A stretch of DNA of 64,000 nucleotides from Neocallimastix lanati (nom. inval.). Taxonomy: Eukaryota; Neocallimastigomycota; Neocallimastigomycetes; Neocallimastigales; Neocallimastigaceae. This document shows, piece by piece, positions 1 to 12,102 of this stretch. Location: positions 262,001 through 326,000 of the forward strand of contig JACVTC010000160.1 in assembly GCA_016946835.1 (NCBI GenBank). The letters run 5' to 3'. Position numbers and translations under genes: made by a program. Below the pieces are notes generated by a model. The model was given only the letters and a program-made list of their open reading frames with translations. It searched no databases and had not been told where the DNA came from. Each line of letters starts with the position of its first letter. The first letter of the stretch is position 1.

Positions 1-681
1 TTCTCTTTATATTATTTATATTATTTTATTTATTATTTATTTATATTCTCTTTATATGATAATTTTTATCAAGTATATTCTCTAATCTACAATTATATAC
101 TATTTATATATTAATGTATGTAAAGAGAATATTAATTGATTATTTTTATAACTATAAATTAAATAGTAAAAAAATAATTTGTTATTTTATTTATATTAGC
201 TTGCTTTTATATTGTGTAATGTATATTTCATATAATAATATATTATAATCAATTGATTTTATATTAAACTATTGAAATTTAAATTAAAAGTTTTATCTGA
301 ATTCAAATAAATATAAAAAATTAAAAATATTAATAATAATTAAAATTAATTTATTTTTTTTTAAATTTTAATTTGTATTCATATTTATTCTTAATATATT
401 AAAATATATTATTTATATATTTATCCATATTTATTATTAAATGCACAAAAAATTTTAATATATAAGAATATATAAGAATATATATTGTATTTATTAAAAA
501 TTTAAAATTTTACAAACATGGCAAAAAAAATTATTTTATAGAGTAAAAAATTTTGATAAAATCAATAAATATAAAGTAAGTAGGTAAATGATTATAAAAT
601 AAATAAATAAATATAAAGTAAGTAAATGAATAATATATAAAGTAGATAAATGTATAATAAAAGTTTTTATGAAAATGAATT

Positions 682-715
<34 letters not shown>

Positions 716-3320
716 AATGAAAAATATGAAAAAAAGAAATGTTTCCGTTATTTATTTAAATATTCATTTATTATTTAAAACAATTCCTTTTTTTATATTT
801 TTTATTATGTATCTTAATATTATTTATTTTATTTTATTTATTTTATCTTAATATTATTTTATTTTATTTTATTTTTATGGCAAATATATTCATTTTTATA
901 TATAATAAAATAAAAAATAAAATAAAATAAAATAAAATAATATTAAAATAATATTAAAATATCAAAGTTTAAAAAAAAAAAAAAAAAAAGCAGTTATATA
1001 AAGGTTGGAAGTAAAATTAAAAAAAGAAAAAAAAAATGATTAAAAGAAAAGTAGAAAGAAAAGTTTTAATCCATTTATATTTAACTATTTATTAAAACTA
1101 TTAACATTTATATATAAAAATAAAAAAAATTTTTTAATATAAATTTTATGATAAAAGTTGACATAAAAAAAAAGTTTTTATACTCTAATTTTTAATTAAT
1201 ATTTATATAGATATATATATATTTTAATAAATAATATAAAATAATAATGAATAATAATAATAAATAATAATAATAATAATAACTAATAATAATAAATAAT
1301 AATAATAAATAATAATAATAAATAATAATAATTTTTTTTTTTTTTTTTTTTTTTTAACCATTCAATTTTATTCATCCTCATGATGATTACTAATTGATTG
1401 TTTTAATAAAAATAATAATAATTATTGTTAAGAGTCAGTAATTTTAGATTAATAATTATGTCAACTTAATAAATAAAGATCAACAAATATTAAATTATTT
1501 TAAATTACATGCTTTTATATTAATATATTGTGGCTCATGCATTACATTGCATTAGATACATTACATTTTAATACATTTAAACTCTTATTTCACATTATCT
1601 AACAATAACAATAATAATAATAATAATGATAATAAATAATAATAAATAATAATAGATAATAATAAATAATACATAATAAATAATAATAATAAATAATAAA
1701 TAATAATAATAATTGATAACTCACTTAACACACTTAAATTTATGATTAATAAATTTTGATGTTGTTTATTTATTTTTGGTTATTATGAATTAAACCTCTT
1801 TATTTTTGGTTTTTATGAATTAAACCTCTTCATTTATGTAAATATTACAGTGAGCATTTTTATGAAAGTGATACATTTCGACATAATTTATGAATAATCA
1901 ACATAAAAATTTGTACAATTTGTATAATATATGTAATACTCCATAATTTTCAACGTATATTTTTATTTATTAATATATATAACATAATAATTATTAAAAT
2001 AATTAAAAATATAATAAAATAAAATATCAATATTAAAATATTATAAAAATAATAAAAAAGAAATTTATAAATTATATCAATTTTATGTATTTTACTTGAT
2101 ATAAAATATGTATATTGTATAGTAACATATTTGTATATTTATATATTCAGATATTAAATTTATATCTTATTATAATAATTTAAATTATTATATATTTTAT
2201 ATTATTATTTATATTTTGTATATATTATATTTCTGATATATATTTCATAAATATTAAATTATACTTCTTATTTTAAATTATTAAAGTTTTATATAATTAA
2301 TATAATAGTTTATATTATAATAGTTATATTTATTTATAATAATTATATATTATTAATACTTCACAGTATAATTAATATTCTTGTTTTTGTTTTTTTGTAA
2401 ATATTTATTTTATATATAAAATTAATAAGGAAAAAAAATTATATAATTATATTTATATTTATTTATAATTTAAGAATATATATTGTTAAAATAATATTGT
2501 ATTTATAAAAATAATAAAATATTAATAAAAATTATTAATAACTCAAATAATTTAACCAGCTATAACATAATGAATACTTCATTTGTACCACATTGGATTC
2601 ATGTATATCACGTGTATGGGTAATTCTTATATACATAATTTTAGGACAGCTATCAATAATGATAATGATAATAATAATAGTAAATAAATAATAATAATAA
2701 TAATAATAATTTTTTTTTTTTTTTTTTTTTTTTAATATAAATTTTAATTATACACTAAATTAAATTTAAAGATGAAAAAATTATATAAAACATACCATAA
2801 ATATAAAACATTAAATACTCCTAATTATACTAATGCAAATACTACTACTAATAAAATTATAATTTTATAATTCTATTATCTATTAACTAACATAGTTATA
2901 AGAATTGGATTTTTTAATTTTTTTTTATTGTATGTTCTATACTAAAACATATCAAAATTTTATTTTTTCTATTTTATTTTATTTTTTGAAAAAAAAAAAA
3001 AATTTTTTTTAATATATAATTAAAGAATTTGAGTATAAATATTATTTTAAAATATTTTAAAATTAAAATTATTATTTTTTAATATATAATAATACTTAAT
3101 TGAGATTATAAAAAAAAAAAAAAAAAGTTTTATTTTTACTAAATAAAATAATAAATAAATTCATGATAATATAATAAAAAAAATTCATACAAAAATATTA
3201 AAATAATTCTTAAATGATAATAATTTATTTATTTAATAGAAATAAATAAATAAATAATTTAGTTAAATATTTATTTAATAGAAATTTTAGTAGTTAAAAC
3301 GTTTTTATCTCTTTTTTTTT
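1..3320. other. AT-rich non-coding region
   Basis: I see no gene here. The DNA is almost wholly A and T, with homopolymer runs (T at 690-711, A at 969-989, T at 1332-1355, T at 2710-2733) and AAT/ATAA microsatellites around 1240-1330 and 1610-1710. All open frames are short and low in complexity on both strands. Confidence 0.7.
816..958. repeat. Imperfect inverted repeat built of TTTTA / TAAAA units
   Basis: The left arm (about 816-877) is made of TTAATATTATTT and ATTTT units. The right arm (about 905-958) is its reverse complement in TAAAA and AATATTAA units. About 27 bases lie between them. The arms could form a long AT cruciform or hairpin. It may be only a microsatellite that has expanded in both orientations. 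Confidence 0.5.
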
Positions 3321-3324
3321 TTTA

Positions 3325-3409
3325 ATAGTATATACCCATTTAATTGATGTAGGGTTGGCTCTTTGAAGGGTGATGCTTTTTTTGAAAACCATAATTTTGT
3401 TATCATAGA

Positions 3410-3447
<38 letters not shown>

Positions 3448-4535
3448 TGTTCATTGCATTAACCTAATGGTCATTATCTTTGTATAGAATGGCTTGCATA
3501 TAAGTAATAGGTATTGTATTTTGAATATTTTCTTCCTCAATATTATTTACACTGTAATTATTTCTCTTAATAATTACAGTTCAATAAAGGACTTCCAGGC
3601 CTTTTCATTGTAGAGGATTTATGGGATAATTCTTTAGGATCAATATTTATATTTTCATGTTCAAGAAGAAGAACCATTATCAATTGACATGCTGATTTCT
3701 TCAAAATTTGAAAATAATCAGTTGACAATATTTATAATGGCTTTTTACATTTTCATTATTATTTTCATTATTATTTTCATTATTATTTTCATTATTATTT
3801 TCATTATTATTTTCATTATTATTTTCATTATTATTTTCATTATTATTTTCATTATTATTTTCATTATTATTTTCATTATTATTTTCATTATTATTTTCAA
3901 TATTATTTTCATTATTATTTTCATTATTATTTTCATTATTATTTTCATTATCATCTTCATTAATATGTTCTTGATAATTTTTCATCTGTCATTTCAATAT
4001 CTGAGTTAGATTCATCATGAGAATCGTATTCATTCAATCAACTTATTATTTTTTTTACCCTTATCTTTATTTATTAGTGTAGTGTTAGACGAAGCAATAG
4101 AATTATCAGTGGTAAAGTTAGTTTTGCTCATCTCTTTTTGTATATTGACATTGTTGGAGTTGATTTGGTTACTATTGATAGTATTTGAATTTTTAATCGG
4201 TAGAAGTCTCTAAGTTTATTATTTTATAATCGTTATTGATATGTAATGAAGTAATTATCTTGATTAAAATGTTTTGTAAAAAAAGTGTTATTGGTTTCAA
4301 CATTATTAAGTGTTAATTTTCCATGGTGTTGATTCATCGAAAAACAACTTCTCTAACTAAACGTGGTCTAAGCATCTTGTAATCAATAACTATGTAACAA
4401 TTGGATTCTAAGTTAAAATCAAGAAATATTCCTTTGATAGCACTGTTTTTGGAACTTCATTTTATCATTCGAGAAATCTTTGTAATAAGCTCTGCAACCA
4501 AAAAAAAAACTTTATTATATTTTTAGACTTGTCTG

Positions 4536-4578
<43 letters not shown>

Positions 4579-5083
4579 ACTTCATTAGGAATTTTGTATT
4601 CTAGGCCTTTATGAGGTGGCTTTATCATATAGTAAATTTGCATATTTTTGTTGCCTAATCCTAAAATTTAATATCTAAATTTACTTCATAATAGTAAAGT
4701 CTTAGTGCAGTTTACAAGAATGTAATTATATCTTTCGGCTTTATTGTTGTTTTCTGGATTGTATATCGGGAGAGAGAGAGAGAGAGAGAAAGTTCTTCTT
4801 TTACCATTTATTTTTTACAGAATTTATCCATCCATCTTTTTGTTAATAGTATTCACGGACTTGATCAGATCTAAATATCTCTAACTCTTGCTTGAAAAGT
4901 CATCATTGAAGGTTAATGAATATCTCTTTCTAGTAAGTGATTTTTAAATCAGTCGTATTACATTAGAGTGTTAAGATTTCTAAGATAATCGAAGTTTTTT
5001 TTGGTGTTTTCTCTTTAATTATGAGATTTGATAATCTAAACATTTTTTTTTTTTTTTGGAGTTTTGATATTGTGCTCGGATAA

Positions 5084-5135
<52 letters not shown>

Positions 5136-5340
5136 TTATCATGGTAGAAGTGATCGAGTCTTCCATGTCATAATAATTGGATTTCGTCGTTTCACTCTAA
5201 ATTCGTTATTCGTTGTTAGATAAGATGCTGTTGATGACTGGGTCGACATATAATTTTTATTTAGAGTTGGTTATTCTAATTATTTTTTTTTTTTTCTCGG
5301 CTTCGAATTTTCCAATAATTTTCTTTTTATATTAAGAATA
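3325..5340 (-). pseudogene. Decayed Ty1/copia pol fragment (GAG-pre-integrase, integrase, linker, start of RT)
   Basis: Read on the minus strand from about 5180 to 3325, broken frames follow the order of a copia polyprotein. First comes the GAG-pre-integrase motif HGRLDHFYHDNL (about 5133-5180), preceded by TGA where Trp is expected. Next is integrase core sequence (RSD motif near 4860-4880, then PENNNKAERYN near 4740-4770, the last catalytic Glu region). Then comes the conserved C-terminal GCRAYYKDFSNDKMKF stretch (about 4450-4500), an ENNN repeat linker, and the opening of reverse transcriptase (TYMQAI near 3500, KWVY near 3335). Several stops and frameshifts and two long oligo(A/T) insertions break it, so it cannot be expressed. 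I saw no LTRs. The family assignment is firm; exact ends are not. Confidence 0.75.
3749..3958. repeat. 12-bp tandem repeat (CATTATTATTTT), about 17 copies
   Basis: A near-perfect 12-bp unit is open in several frames. On the minus strand it encodes Glu-Asn-Asn-Asn repeats. It sits inside the decayed copia pol, between the integrase and reverse transcriptase remnants, where these elements carry an Asn-rich linker. It is therefore most simply an expanded linker microsatellite and not a gene. Confidence 0.85.
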
Positions 5341-5784
5341 TCTCAATAATAATATTTTTTTAATAACGATGAAAATAATAATAACAATTAATAGTTATTA
5401 AATATAAAAATAAATATAAATGAATTAAAATAATATTATAAAAATATTTATACTTAATAATATATTAAGAAATAAAATAATTTCATAAATACTTTGTATT
5501 TATCAGTTGTACTAAAAAAAAAATAATAAAATAAAAAAAGAAATAATTTAAAAGTATAAAAGAAATTAAAAAAATAAGATTTGGAAAAATAAATATATTA
5601 TTAAATATATATATTTATTAAAATTAATAATTAAAATAAAAAAAATAAAAGATTTATATATTTATTATCAAAATATTTCGAACTTTCCTTTTATTAACCC
5701 CTGAATATATATATGATATTTATAGTAAAATAAAAAGTGAGTGCCAATAACGTAATTATGTTTAATTTTTGTAATTTTTGAATA

Positions 5785-5821
<37 letters not shown>

Positions 5822-6099
5822 CTATTTAATTAGCTATGGAGTTGAAAATTGGAATTATTATGATATTATAAATAATGTTTCAGAATCTTTTAATAAATAC
5901 TTTAAAAAATTATTTTCAAAAAAAAAAAAAAAATTTTTTTTTTTTTTTTTCAATTAGTATAAGAATTGTAAGAAGAAGAATCTAAATATTACATTGACTA
6001 CGAAAGGAGAACTTCTGGAATTTTTTATAAAATAAATAAAAAAAAAATATGGACTGAGGAAATCTATGGCTTTTGTTAATTATTACAAAAAAGGAACCT

Positions 6100-6330
6100 A
6101 AAGATATATACTATTTGGACATTTGATACTAGAGCATCTGAGCATATAATATGAGATCTGATAAAAGTATTTTAACTAATCTTAAAATAAAAAAAAAAAA
6201 TCACATTAAGATGCGCAAACAAATTAGATCTGTGAATTTGAAAGAAAAAAGGAACATTCAAATAATATTTTTTTTAATACGTCATATGCTTTTCAAAAAA
6301 AAAAAAAAAAAAAAAAAAATTGGCGAAATT
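6100..6330 (+). pseudogene. Decayed Ty1/copia protease fragment
   Basis: The plus strand at 6116-6145 reads WTFDTRASEH, the copia aspartic protease signature (W-x-x-D-S/T-G-A-x-x-H) with the active-site Gly changed to Arg. It is followed after stops and a frame change by residues resembling the conserved downstream strands, to about 6290. A short stretch at 5835-5920 (residues like GVENWNYYDIINNVSESFNKY) may be coding debris but I cannot assign it. The orientation is opposite to the pol relic at 3325-5340, so the two are separate insertions or an inversion split them. Confidence 0.6.
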
Positions 6331-6615
6331 CATCATGGTGAAATGCTCCACTCTTGTGTACTGGCCTTTGGGTTCAGCCTTTCATCTCAGGGACACAGTA
6401 AGGATATTGAGTTATGTCACGCACTTCCATATAGGAATGATATTTTCCCTTCTGGACAGCATTATTGAGTGTTTAGCATTATATGCATATTACTTCTGAG
6501 AGTTTTTTCCAAGTACGTTTTTTCTCGGAGTGCTTTTCCAGTTCCTAATTTCCCTTTTTAAAACAAGGCCAGTATAACCTAATCTAGCACCCTTGGTAAG
6601 TGCATAAACGTCAAA
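6325..6615. other. GC-richer island of unknown nature
   Basis: This stretch has clearly more G and C than its surroundings. Frames are open for 40-50 codons on both strands (for example minus-strand residues GARLGYTGLVLKREIRNW near 6530-6580), but stops interrupt them and I recognise no protein family or structural RNA. It may be old gene or transposon debris, or an unrecognised RNA. Confidence 0.35.
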
Positions 6616-8065
6616 AAAGATTACAATTTAGTAGAATATATCTACATCACCAAGTAGCATATATATCTACATGGTCACATGAAATCATATACCTAAATGC
6701 TAGTAATTCCTTCGTAAATAGATTAAATATATTAAAATCCTCTTGATAAAATAAATCGTTATAAAAACTTTTTTTTTTTAGAATGTACAGATCTAAAAGA
6801 AGATTTTAAGCTTATGTGTAATTGTATTAGATTCAAAAGATTATTTTATTTATAATACAAATCCAGTTAGACTCTTCTATGGTTTAAGATGTTATCCCCC
6901 CAAAAAAAAAAACAATGTAAACCCTAATAGCAACTAGAAATACACTAGAATTAGAAACAAAGGAGAAAATTATGTAAAAATATGTTAATTTCCTTTATTT
7001 TAAGAAACTGTTTGTCAATTTTTTTTTTTTTTTTTTTTAAAATGGATACTACTGTGAACAATGACACTAGTTATTTCTATTAATTTGATGATTGGTTATT
7101 GAGGTCGGTCGATTTTAATATTACTGGAAGAGTTTATCCTATTGTAAAAAAAAAAAAATTCAACCTATTTTGGTTTAATGAATATATGATTCATGGATCT
7201 TCTTCTCCTTTGGGGTTAATTTTTTATTTGTAAAGTTTATTTTGTTGATCTTTTGTACTTGAAACTTGAAAGCTTTAGTTAAAAATGGATAATAATTATT
7301 GTCTACATAAATGGATTTTATTTTATTTTATTTTTTTTTTTTTTTTAAAATATATATATATATATATATAAACTATATAAAATTAATATAACTAAAAAAA
7401 CTGGTGGTGATTGCACTTAGTTCTTTAACATAAATCCTAATTAATTTATATATATATTAATAATTGGATTTTTAGATTCAATCTTATATTGTACTAATTA
7501 AGTTTTTTTTTTTTATGAGATTAGTTCATTTAATAAAAGTGATTAAACTTAACTTATCAAGAAAAGAAAAAAAATTTTTTCATAACTAATTTACATTCAT
7601 ATATCTGAATATAGTTCGTTACAATACATTAAAGCCAACTGAACCTACGTCCAAAATATCATGAATTACTAATTAACATAACTTATCCAAAAACTACATA
7701 ACCTATCAATACATTATCGAACAAACTGAATTCGTTTGGTACCATTCATTTGCACGTGCCTACTCTCCAAAACCCAAAGCAACATACACCTCCAAAAAAA
7801 TTCGGAACATACCCATAATATTGAAAATTTTCAAAGTTACTAAAATAACCTATCAACAACCTATTATCAAAACTAACCTTAACCTATACTTAAATACAGT
7901 AATACTGATTTACAATAATTTCTGGGGTGGAGGTTTCCATATAATTACTGATTGGTATACTTTGTTGATTAACATTAAAATTAATTAATTGATTGATTTA
8001 AGATACATAAATTATAATACATATTCTAACTGATTAGGCTACAATCTATAAGATACTTTAACCCA
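6616..8065. other. Non-coding AT-rich stretch with possible gene debris
   Basis: Mostly AT-rich, with T tracts near 7020 and 7335. At 7042-7230 a broken plus-strand frame (MDTTVNNDTSYFY, stop, FDDWLLRS) looks like old coding sequence but is not identifiable. No intact gene is seen. Confidence 0.5.
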
Positions 8066-8069
8066 TATA

Positions 8070-8241
8070 AAATATCATACTTATATTTCCAAAAAAATAA
8101 ACTATCAATAATATCATACCTATATTTCCAAAAAATAAACTATCAATAATATCATACCTATATTTCCAAAAAAATAAACTATCAATAATATCATACCTAT
8201 ATTTCCAAAAAAATAAACTATCAATAATATCATACCTATAT
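8070..8241. repeat. Tandem repeat, about 39-40-bp unit, about 4.4 copies
   Basis: The unit includes CCAAAAAAATAAACTATC and AATAATATCATACCTATATT. Copies differ mainly by one A in the A run, so the array is young or homogenised. It has no coding potential and no spacers, so it is a minisatellite and not a CRISPR array. Confidence 0.85.
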
Positions 8242-8420
8242 TCTTCTTTTGTTTGAATAATAATTGTTTCATTTTTATTATTATTATTTTTTTTTTTTTA
8301 AAAAAAATGCCTTCTTTTTATATATTAATATATGCATGTAATAAGGAAAAGTGCAGGAATTTGAAAAAAAAAAAAGTATTAGGAAAAAACTGATGAAATC
8401 AATATTTTAGTTGAAAAATA

Positions 8421-8463
<43 letters not shown>

Positions 8464-8786
8464 ATGAAACCCATATTAATTTCTAGGTTTTCTATCTGAT
8501 AATGGAAGACCTAGAAATGTTATTGTTGAATTATGATTTAAATGTTTAATAAAAATAAATAACATAAATAACGATTTGAAGTAAATGACAGAGCAACGAT
8601 CAAATGAAAAAGATTATTAGAAATCTAATCTTAAATAAAATCATTATTATTATTATTAATAGCTAAAAATTATTCTTAATTAAAAATCCATAATTGTTTA
8701 AAATTTTAATATTTTTAAAAATTTTATTTGAAAAAAAAAAAAAAAATTAAAATATATATCTTTATCATTAAAGATTTCTAAAAAAT

Positions 8787-8819
<33 letters not shown>

Positions 8820-9090
8820 TTTATTAATAACTTTTATATCTATATCATTAATTTTATGAATACTATTAAAAACTAATTTTCTATTAAATATCTTTATTTT
8901 TATTATTTTTATTAATAACTTTTATTCTATAAAAACAAAAGTTTTCTATTAAAATGTATAATAAAAATATTATTAAATATTTTTATTAATAACTTTTATA
9001 GCTCATTAATTTTAATGAATACTATAAAATTAATAAATATAAAAGGTTAAAAAAAAAACTTTTATATTTCATTTTTAAAGAATATTTAAA

Positions 9091-9141
<51 letters not shown>

Positions 9142-9665
9142 TTTTCAATAGTTTTATGATATAAGCCTTTATATTTCATTTTTAAAGAATATTTAAAGAA
9201 TATATATATATATATTTTTTTTTTCAATAGTTTTATGATATAAGCCTTTTTTAATTTTTAAATATTTTTTATTTTTATTTTTTATTTTAACTATTTTATT
9301 TTATTTTATTTTATCTTATTTTATTTTAGAATAATAAAAATAAAAAAAAAATCTTTTCACTCTAATTTAATTTATTAAAATTATTTAATAACTTGTTAAT
9401 ATATTTATTAAAATTTTGAAACGCCACATTTTCCGAAATGCAACTTTTCCTGAAAAAAAATGCAACACCTTCCATTAAAAATGATGTAACGTTAAATTAA
9501 CCATTTTTACAATATGTTATAAATAATTTATATATAATTTTTTTTTTTTTTTAAGTATTATTAAAAAAAAAGTACAAAAAATTTAAACTGGTTATATATA
9601 TTTTTTATTATTATCATCATTTATTATTATTATTAAAAAAATGAATATTAATAAAAATATTTTAA

Positions 9666-9697
<32 letters not shown>

Positions 9698-10063
9698 GAT
9701 TCCATCTTATATTATTAAAAATTGATTGAAGTCCTTACAATCACCAAAATTTATGATTATTCACTAAAAACTCTTTTCTAGTTTAAAAAAAAAAAAAAAA
9801 TTTTTATATTTTTTAAAATAACTATAGCATTAACTATTTTTTTTTTTTTTTCTTTTTTAATAATAATAATTTATAAAGATTCTAATTTAATAAAAATTAA
9901 GTAATTATTTTTTTTATATATATAAATATTTTTTATATTAAAGACCATAAAATAATAACGTTATTGGAGGCTATACTTTTCTTTTGAAATTATAAATAAT
10001 AACAGTAATAAAAAAGTGTAGAATATAATATATATATATTTTTTCTTTTATAAAAATTTTTCC

Positions 10064-10102
<39 letters not shown>

Positions 10103-10130
10103 TAATAATAATAGAATAAAAAAGTACAGA
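8242..10130. other. AT-rich non-coding region with a 40-A tract and a local duplication
   Basis: It contains A40 at 8422-8461, ATT repeats, (AT)n at 9098-9124, and a direct duplication. The segment with TTTCATTTTTAAAGAATATTT plus an AT run and CAATAGTTTTATGATATAAG occurs at about 9060-9167 and again at about 9168-9246, differing mainly in the length of the AT and T runs. No gene is seen. Confidence 0.65.
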
Positions 10131-10133
10131 TTT

Positions 10134-10471
10134 AATAAAATAAAATAAAATAAAATAAAATAAATATTTGAAATATAAATATGAAGTACAGATTGAATAA
10201 AATAAAATAAAATAAAATAAAAAATAAAATAAAATAAAATAAAATAAAATAAAATAAAATAAAATAAAATAAAATAAAATAAAATAAATATTTGAAATAT
10301 AAATATGAAGTACAGATTGAATAAAATAAAATAAAATAAAATAAAATAAAATAAAATAAAATAAAATAAAATAAAATAAAATAAAATAAAATAAAATAAA
10401 ATAAAATAAAATAAAATAAAATAAAATAAAATAAAATAAAATAAAATAAAATAAAATAAAATAAAATAAAT
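10134..10471. repeat. AAAAT pentanucleotide satellite with diverged interruptions
   Basis: Long arrays of AAAAT are broken twice by the same segment, TATTTGAAATATAAATATGA then AGTACAGATTGAAT (about 10163-10199 and 10286-10322). The array therefore seems to have grown by duplicating a larger block. The apparent Phe/Tyr/Ile/Leu-repeat frame across it is a by-product of a 5-bp repeat. Confidence 0.9.
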
Positions 10472-10709
10472 AATAAATGTAAAAGTAAACAACAAAGTTT
10501 TTTTTTTTTTTTGTTTTGTTTTGTTTTATTTTTTTTTTTTTTTTTTTGTACTGTTATTGTTTAAACTATAATATATATTATTAATTTATTAATAATAAAA
10601 AATTTTTGGATACTGTCTTCTTTTCTTTTCTGTTTTATTTTATTTTATTTTATTTGTTACTGCTTGGTATTATATTTGTTTAAAATAAATTATAATTGAA
10701 ATAATAATA

Positions 10710-10757
<48 letters not shown>

Positions 10758-10840
10758 AATATTATAATAAATTTCCCCTTCTTTTACTATTTAATTATTT
10801 AATTTTCACATTGTTTGTAGTATTAATAAAAGAAGGAAAA

Positions 10841-10872
<32 letters not shown>

Positions 10873-10935
10873 TCAAAATAAAAAAAAAAAAGCTTTGCTT
10901 TTAATTATTTTTTAAAATATATTTTATATATTTAT

Positions 10936-10966
<31 letters not shown>

Positions 10967-11076
10967 CCTTTTTTTTTTTTTTTTATTTTTTTTTTATTTT
11001 TTATTTTATTTTATTTTATTTTATTTTATTTTTATTTTATATTTTATATTTTATTTTTATCTATTTATCTATTTAT
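10472..11076. other. Intergenic region 3' of the REEP gene, very long A/T tracts
   Basis: It holds A45 at 10712-10756 and several T runs at 10937-10985. On the minus strand the latter are A runs lying about 90-140 nt beyond the stop codon of the membrane-protein gene. No gene is seen. Confidence 0.6.
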
Positions 11077-11811
11077 CTAATTTTCTTTCTTTATAGTCAT
11101 TTCATGATATTTTCTTAAACATGGAATAACAACCTTTTGATATAAAGTGAGATTACCATTTCCATAACCAGCCCAATAAACAGCAATAATCTTTAAAAGC
11201 CAGTAATACCAATATGGATTCTTATTTTTGGAACCATGTTTTTTTATAGCTTTTTGAGTGCTAGCACTGACCATATTATCAGTGATGTGGAAAACACCAT
11301 AGAATAACCAATAAATAACCCAAAACTTGTATTTATCTTTATTTGACATACCTTCCTTGCTAATGGTATTGTTATAATTATTTATATAATTTGAGGAAGC
11401 ATATTCTTCATCATTATTTACATTTGTATTAGACAAGCTTTCAGAATATATTAATTTAATACAAGAGGCACCTGGACCTGCAAGAGCAAATACATCTGAA
11501 AGAAGACGAGGTCTCTTTGACCATAAGTAACGAGTATAAGAAGAAACAGAGAAAAGTGCAATAGCGAGTAAACTTAAAAAACCATATTTCTTTGGAACAT
11601 TAATTGAATTACATAATTGAGCAAAAGTTGGATTTGAGCATATTTTATGTTCGATTACAGATAATCTTGGAATTAAACTTTGTTGTAAAGAAAGTAAGAA
11701 ATTTTTAAAAGCTTCTAATGATGGTTTTGAAAAGTTTGGATTTTCTAAAATACGATCTATGTAAATAGAAAGTATTTTCGAAATGCCTTGAGTATCCTCA
11801 CTATAGTTCAT
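11077..11811 (-). CDS. YOP1: REEP / TB2-DP1-HVA22 family ER-shaping membrane protein (Yop1-like)
   Basis: A 244-residue protein in one exon. Members of this family sit in the smooth ER and bend the membrane into tubules through hairpin segments. What is seen: hydrophobic stretches at about residues 75-97, 103-122, 162-178 and 198-215. Family landmarks are in order: the GPGASCIKLI block (the usual Y-P-A-Y-x-S-x-K-A-I position), then KYKFWVIYWLFYGVF (the W-x-x-Y-W-x-x-F/Y-x-x-F segment), then LYQKVVIPCLRKY (the L-Y-x-K-x-x-x-P-x-L tail). An Asn/Ser-rich loop at about 126-158 lengthens the region between the second and third segments. Length is slightly above typical Yop1/DP1 (about 180-190). 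The start ATG is followed by a plausible amphipathic N-terminal region. The family is clear; the exact orthologue is inferred. Confidence 0.85.
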   Translation of the reverse strand: MNYSEDTQGISKILSIYIDRILENPNFSKPSLEAFKNFLLSLQQSLIPRLSVIEHKICSNPTFAQLCNSINVPKKYGFLSLLAIALFSVSSYTRYLWSKRPRLLSDVFALAGPGASCIKLIYSESLSNTNVNNDEEYASSNYINNYNNTISKEGMSNKDKYKFWVIYWLFYGVFHITDNMVSASTQKAIKKHGSKNKNPYWYYWLLKIIAVYWAGYGNGNLTLYQKVVIPCLRKYHEMTIKKEN

Positions 11812-12058
11812 TATTTTTTTTTTTCTCTTTTTTTTTTTTAAAATATATATATATATATATATATTTTATACGTTATTGAGTTTGTTTATTTTGTTTTTGT
11901 TTGAATTAAGTATAAAAAAATAATAGTATAAATTTAATAATATAAATAATAAATAATTAGATAAATAATAATAAAAATATGTGTTAGAAAATATAAATAT
12001 ATTTAAAGCATTTATATTTATATAGTTAAATATTATTTCGATTTGTTTATTTCGAATT

Positions 12059-12102
<44 letters not shown>

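Noticed and set aside
3689-4009. Overlapping open frames on both strands in the 12-bp repeat (Ile/Phe-rich, Met/Lys/Ile-rich, Glu/Asn-rich)
   Set aside because: By-products of a 12-bp microsatellite. Only the Glu/Asn frame could have been part of a former copia linker, and it is no longer connected.
6151-6468. A 105-residue plus-strand gene
   Set aside because: It starts out of frame within the copia protease relic, crosses an A run and ends in the GC-richer island; it joins unrelated debris.
9971-10495. Long minus-strand frame of Phe-Tyr-Ile-Leu repeats
   Set aside because: It is a translation of the AAAAT pentanucleotide satellite; any frame of that repeat is open. No unique protein sequence.
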